A stretch of DNA of 64,000 nt from Pontederia crassipes (Eukaryota; Streptophyta; Magnoliopsida; Commelinales; Pontederiaceae): contig CM060194.1 in the NCBI GenBank assembly GCA_030549335.1, forward strand, positions 14,510,171 through 14,574,170, written 5' to 3'. A program made the translations under genes and the position numbers. Under the pieces are notes generated by a model, which had not been told where the DNA came from, did not search any database, and worked only from the letters and a program-made list of their open reading frames with translations. Positions within the stretch are counted from its first letter, which is position 1; every line of letters starts with the position of its first letter. Below, piece by piece: positions 59,038 to 64,000 of this stretch.

Positions 59038-59289
59038 CTGTAAAAGCTTCTCCTTTTACGCTCTTATCATCTTTGATTCTTGACGCTGCATGGACATGCG
59101 ACACATACAACTCTCTGGCAGGCAGGCAGGCAGGCAGACAGATGTTAGGGATGGATGAATGGTCAATGAGAAACAGATGTGTTGTAGGAGAAAATCTATG
59201 AGCTCTGGGGTTGTAGCAGACGAAGAGAACAAAGTATGGTGGGAGGAGAGATAAGGGTCCCGAATAGCAGTGTCCGTGTGCCAAAAGAA

Positions 59290-59320
59290 AGAAGAGGAGG
59301 AGGAGGAGGAGGAGAGAGAG
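59290..59320 (-). repeat. GA/GGA-rich tract in the 5' leader of the DUF4228 gene
   Basis: The plus strand GAGGAGG repeats followed by GAGAGAG read as CT-rich on the gene's strand, lying just downstream of the likely transcription start. Pyrimidine-rich patches of this kind are common in plant core promoters and leaders. A (GGCA)n run is also present at about 59119-59138. Confidence 0.6.
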
Positions 59321-59360
59321 GTGAGACCAGCAGAGGTGGTGAGGCATGTGGGTGGATTGC

Positions 59361-59368
59361 TTTATATA
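59361..59368 (-). promoter_or_regulatory. Probable TATA box of the DUF4228 gene
   Basis: TATATAAA on the minus strand, 324 bases upstream of the start codon. A transcription start about 30 bases further on gives a leader of about 290 bases. Confidence 0.6.
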
Positions 59369-60070
59369 ATCCTAGATTGTATGAATGAATGGTGTGCTGC
59401 TGTTGGAAGGAGACACTTTCCTATTATTTTAATAGGACTAGTAGTCCATTCTTTTCGGTACAACATAATAGTCCTCCATTTTGAACGAATAGATTGAAAT
59501 ACGTTGGTCTATTCTACTAATTTAGGTTATACATTCTTCTTCTTCTTCTTCTTTTCTTTGAGAGCTAATTGTTGACTCGAGTAACATGAGTATCTAGAAC
59601 TTAAAGAATGTATATTACTAATTACACTCAGGATAAATTGAATAAAAAAATCTTCTATAGAATTTTAAGATAATTTTTTATTTAGGAAAATGACTTGACC
59701 AAAGTAAGTCATCATATTAGAACATTTTCAAAAAAAAATTTGAATATGTTAGCTTAATATATATGAAACAATACTAACTCCATGAAAAAATAAGAGTACA
59801 TTATATAAAAGATATGAACTTTTGTTTTGAACTCAGATTTATATATATTAAACCATTTTTTGCATAAACATTTTTTTTTAATTGGTCATAAATATGGCAT
59901 AGTATCATATTATTATTAAAATATATTAAATATCAATTTAACAATACTCAGTGAATGACATGTCATTAATGTTTTTACTTCAAAAAATGATTATCAATAT
60001 TTTTGCCATTTTATTTTATGCAATTTTATTGTTATAAAAAATCAATCAAAATTTAGTTACATAAACATAA

Positions 60071-60107
<37 letters not shown>

Positions 60108-61460
60108 TAATTATATGTAGTGAAGTAAAAAATATTTAATTAGTTGACGACTTAGATTAGATTTGAGATGAAAATAAAATTGATCTTTTTATATAATTAA
60201 TTCATGAAAAAAATGGCTCCATATAAATGATATTGTGACATTGTATTTTACATTTTAAGTATAATACTATAGATGTTTAATACTTTGTACCTACATACAA
60301 GGTTCATTGTTTTTGTTGAAGTAACTAGCTAGCAAGGGATATAAGTTCAAAGATCACTACTGCCATTTTATGTTATAATTAAGTTGCAGATATTTGTATT
60401 TTGGTTTAATAAACTGAAATGATAATAATATTTTTTTAAAAAAAGTGACGATAACATATATCATATTGAATATAAATTTTACTAATAAAAACTAAATTTT
60501 AAAGACGGTATTTATGAGTAATGTTTTTAGAAAAAAAAATGTACTGTGGATTCCTTTGAATTTCTCTGCCGAAGTAGTGTTCCACTTTTTTTCCTTTTCT
60601 TTATCATAGTTAACTACGTGGAAAATGTCAAATTTTTATGGCCGTCATTATGATTTCCACCACTGGTTTCGGTGTCATCAATTTGTGGCAGGTTTTGGTG
60701 TTTGACACTTTGACTGATGGTGGGGGGAGAGAGAGAGGGACGTCCCAAAGTGCTTTAGTTGTAAGTTGCAACTCAGAGCCGTTTGATCAATTCGTAGCAT
60801 AGTGTTTTGACGTGAATCTCTAGAAGGAGAAAGGTGGTGTCCGTGGTTTTCTTTTGACGGCCAGCAGCAGTTGTAAATATTAGAAATTTAGTAACAGAAG
60901 TGGTACGACTCGACTTGCAGTAAGAGTGCCGTCCACTGCCTCTGTCCACGTGTGGGTTGGACTGTGGAGAGAGAGAGGGAGAGAGAGAGAGAGGTTTGTG
61001 CATATGTGCATGGCAATGGCATGCAAATGGTGGTCCAAGGTTTAGGTGCAACCTCTTTGACGTGGATTTGGTCAGATGAGTCCAAATTCGATGGACCACC
61101 GGGTCCACCACCATGCGGTCCAGGCAGACTTTTCCTCCTTTTTTCTATTATTTTTTCAAGCCGTTCGAGTATCAATGGAGGAGAACTTTCTTAATTTATT
61201 CATCACCTAACAAAAAAACGTTTTTGGTTTAAATTATCAAGTCTTTTAAAGTTAGTTTCACCAATCGGTTGGATGATTTGTAGGAGCTGATTTTTTTTTG
61301 TTCATAAATAAAAATTAGTACTTTCTTTTTCTTCCAATATTGTTTGTGTTGTATATAGACTTTTTGCTTATTGATGGTAACACAATTATTATGATAACTA
61401 TAAAAAAATTCAAATACAATAAAGATAATTATATGAATTGAAAATTTTATTTATCTTATA
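59369..61460. other. AT-rich intergenic DNA
   Basis: No gene is supported. It contains an (AAT)n microsatellite (60070-60106), a (GA)n tract (60966-60993), and a GC-richer patch at 60880-61140 with CCACGTGTGG (60946-60955), a G-box. The patch could be regulatory for a gene outside the window. Confidence 0.5.
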
Positions 61461-62561
61461 ATTTTGTCTCGTTATTCCTATCAGTCCACACATTCTTAGG
61501 ATCCGTTGAGCAAGTTTTAGTCCATCTATGAGGACGAAGATGAACTAAGATTGATTGACACAACTTGTTATTAGAGGTTGTATTCCAGGTGAGTCGACGG
61601 CTGCTAATAGCTCTAAATTCGATTCTTGATGTCACTACTTTGACCAAAAGAATACTGTTCTAATATTTTACTCTAATTTTAAATTAATTAATCATGTGCT
61701 AATAATTCTGAACATTAGGAGCTCCAAAGTGGATAAAAAGGATGAGGATGAAGATGGACTTCTGAAGTGCTACTTGGAATAGTTCAATCGACCTTTGAAC
61801 TTGTAAAGCGAATTTTGAGCATTGTGCACAATATCAAGTTTGGTATATTGGTCAGTTGATAGATCGGTTGAAGTTATAATTTGACCAATTGAAAAGTGCA
61901 AAATACGAAGAACATTCTCACATACGTACTCCACAAATGTCATCCTTGTATAATCATACATTTAATTAACATATTAAGTTACTTTGTATGTTCATTTAGT
62001 GATATTTGTATACAGTAATTAATATTTCGATTAGAGCATAATGAGTACCTAATTATAAATAAACCTTATAAAGTAATTATATAAGGTTATTAGAAATAAA
62101 TTATAACATTTATAAATATTACAATATATATATGTTTAAATATAATTAATTAAGCTTAATTAGGCATAAAACACTTAGTTATGATAGAAAAGTGTGATTG
62201 CTCATCACTTAGGATTTCAAGCAGCTGAAGTAAACAAGTCAACAATTGCTTAATGAGATTTTTTTAACCACCATATGACCTCTGAAAATTCGGAAACAAA
62301 AATATATAAGCAACATGTCTTTATCCTTTTATGGTCGAAAAATTACCAGAGTTAAATATCGTGCAAATTGAAGAAAATCGGGAAGGTCAATTGTTCAGGT
62401 GAGTTCTTAATTCGAAAATTTATCATATAATTGAGATATTCATTTCTTTGTGGTTTCCAACTCATAAATCCTGAAATTTTGTAGGATAATACTTTTGAAG
62501 TTAGCTTTCCATAACCATTGGAATCATCTAAAAATCATTTGTATAGAGGAAGTGATTCATC

Positions 62562-62657
62562 AATCTTCACATGTCGCCTTTCCTGTCCCGAGTCAAATAC
62601 ATGTTTACTAATCTTCACATGTCGCCTTTCCTGTCCCGAGTCAAATACATGTTTACT
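62562..62657. repeat. Perfect 48-bp tandem duplication
   Basis: The 48-base unit starting 'aatcttcacatgtcgccttt' occurs at 62562-62609 and again at 62610-62657 with no difference seen. The identity indicates a recent event or an assembly artefact. Confidence 0.93.
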
Positions 62658-63579
62658 TTGTAAATTAGAGAACGACTATAATAATATGAATTAGGGTTTA
62701 AAATTTGTATATCCTTAATTAGACATGAGAAGGGTTAGGTGAGAGGTGGAATCATCTAATTTGGACATGTATGTTTGGAAAAATGAACTTTTCATTTCGC
62801 ATTGCCTCTTCTATTAGGTTTCAGAAAATTGACAAAACATGAAGCTAATTGATTATTTTTTTAGAAGGGCATACAAGGATTTCAATTATAAATTTTTATG
62901 ATGAAATAATAATGAAGTCTAGTTTTCAGTAAAATTAGTATCACATCAAATAGACAAGTATTGAGAAAAATATAAATTATTCTCTCTGTGACACACAATC
63001 TATTAGAACACAAACCCTAGGTCAAGTTGTCCTGAATTTTATGAATTACTTATTGATAATTAGTTAATAATATTTGGGTATTGAAAATATTATAAGTCTA
63101 GTTTCTAAATCATCAAGAATAATAAAATTTGCACTTATGATTAAGAAGTTATGAATTATTTATTAACAGACACTCAGTCTAAAATTATGAGTCAACACAT
63201 AGCTAAGCTTTAGAGTATTGAGAAGTTTCAAGTGTGAAATAGCCTATGAATATAAATATCTAAAATTACGCATTAGTATTAGAAGACATTATATGCATTT
63301 TAAGGTGCATAAACATTCATGCATCATGAGCATGCATTACATATTATTTTATCAGTTATTGAAAAGTAAAAGGTGTTATTGCTTATAGGAAAATATCAAG
63401 TTACAAGTGAAAGAAAGGAAATCGAATAAACCTCTTTGAAAGGAAAAAGTACCAATGCGAGTGGGTAAATTTACAACATAGAAAAAATGATATTTGTTAT
63501 TTCTTTCATTTATGGTATTATTTCAAGTAAAGATTATTATAAATATTAATATTGAAACATAGCTTGTGCTATGAAAAAT

Positions 63580-63813
63580 ATTTGTGCAATGTTTTAAGAA
63601 TTTCATATGAGATGGAGAAAACTCTTATATCAGAATATTTTTAAAGAACAATGCTTGTGAACTTAAAATAAGTTTACTTGATATTGATATATGATTATTT
63701 GTTCAATGTTTTAAGAATTTCATATGAGATGAAGAAAACTCTTATATCAGAATATTTTTAAAGAACAATGCTTGTGAACTTAAAATAAGTTTACTTGATA
63801 TTGATATGTGATT
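63580..63813. repeat. 117-bp tandem duplication, near identical
   Basis: The unit starting 'atttgtgcaatgttttaaga' (63580-63696) repeats at 63697-63813 with only three or four substitutions (for example 'gatggag' against 'gatgaag'). Confidence 0.93.
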
Positions 63814-64000
63814 GTGACATGTTATTTTGGTATTATAAAACTTCATGTGTTCATCTGTCATACTAGTTGAAAAAGGTTTTCGGGACCGCATTTGATATAC
63901 ATGATGTCTTTGGGACGTATATCGAGTGATTTTGTCATTTAATTGTATTCGAAAGTCATGATTATGGAGCTCTAATTAATTGTATAACACATGATCATGG

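Larger units (their letters stand above)
61461..64000. other. AT-rich sequence, possibly the start of an LTR element
   Basis: No coding region is visible. Words such as 'ttcgggaccgcatttgatata' and 'gtctttgggacgtatatcg' (63880-63930) resemble Ty3/gypsy LTR sequence, but no LTR end or partner lies in the window, so this is a guess from style. Two exact or near-exact tandem duplications are listed separately. Confidence 0.35.

Overview
This window is nuclear DNA from a flowering plant, most likely a non-grass commelinid monocot; that placement is an inference. It is AT-rich and dominated by nested retrotransposons, with three well-supported genes spaced far apart. The coding style (GC-rich single-exon DUF4228 gene next to AT-rich intergenic DNA, spliced GT-AG genes) and plant-specific families (DUF761, DUF4228, Athila, chromodomain Ty3/gypsy, CACTA) exclude a bacterial or animal source.

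Layout. 1-6.8 kb: AT-rich flank with two candidate MITEs, a pair of perfect hairpins and an intronless DUF761 gene (5636-6235, +). 6.8-14.9 kb: a degenerate minus-strand chromovirus (Ty3/gypsy with chromodomain), with an internally duplicated 3' LTR and a truncated 5' LTR. 14.9-16.5 kb: anonymous sequence, possibly organelle-derived. 16.5-18.6 kb: a complete non-autonomous CACTA transposon with TIRs and an AAT target duplication. 19.4-24.1 kb: an AGTAT pentanucleotide array broken by a solo LTR and by an internally deleted Athila-type element. 24.1-48.2 kb: a composite minus-strand LTR element without recognisable coding domains, in an LTR-internal-LTR-internal order. A plant L1 LINE (24.8-30.3 kb) sits in its left LTR and an Athila-type element (33.9-43.6 kb, LTRs 1039 bp each) sits in its interior. 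49.2-52.8 kb: a six-exon calnexin gene with an ER-stress-type promoter element. 53-58 kb: intergenic DNA with a hAT-like MITE and GC-rich islands. 58.3-59.4 kb: a DUF4228 (PADRE) gene on the minus strand. 59.4-64 kb: AT-rich DNA with microsatellites and recent tandem duplications, perhaps a retroelement LTR running off the end.

The host genes are functionally unrelated: an ER membrane chaperone, a DUF761 protein and a DUF4228 protein. They show no operon-like or cluster organisation. Most of the sequence is explained by successive transposition. Insertion order can be read directly: the AGTAT array and the composite LTR element are older, and the LINE, the Athila element and the solo LTR interrupt them. 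I found no clearly new gene system. The most unusual signals are arrays of short palindromes inside two unrelated LTRs (one phased at about 21 bp), the tandem LTR structure with a microhomology deletion, and a CACTA element built almost wholly from GACGG inverted repeats.
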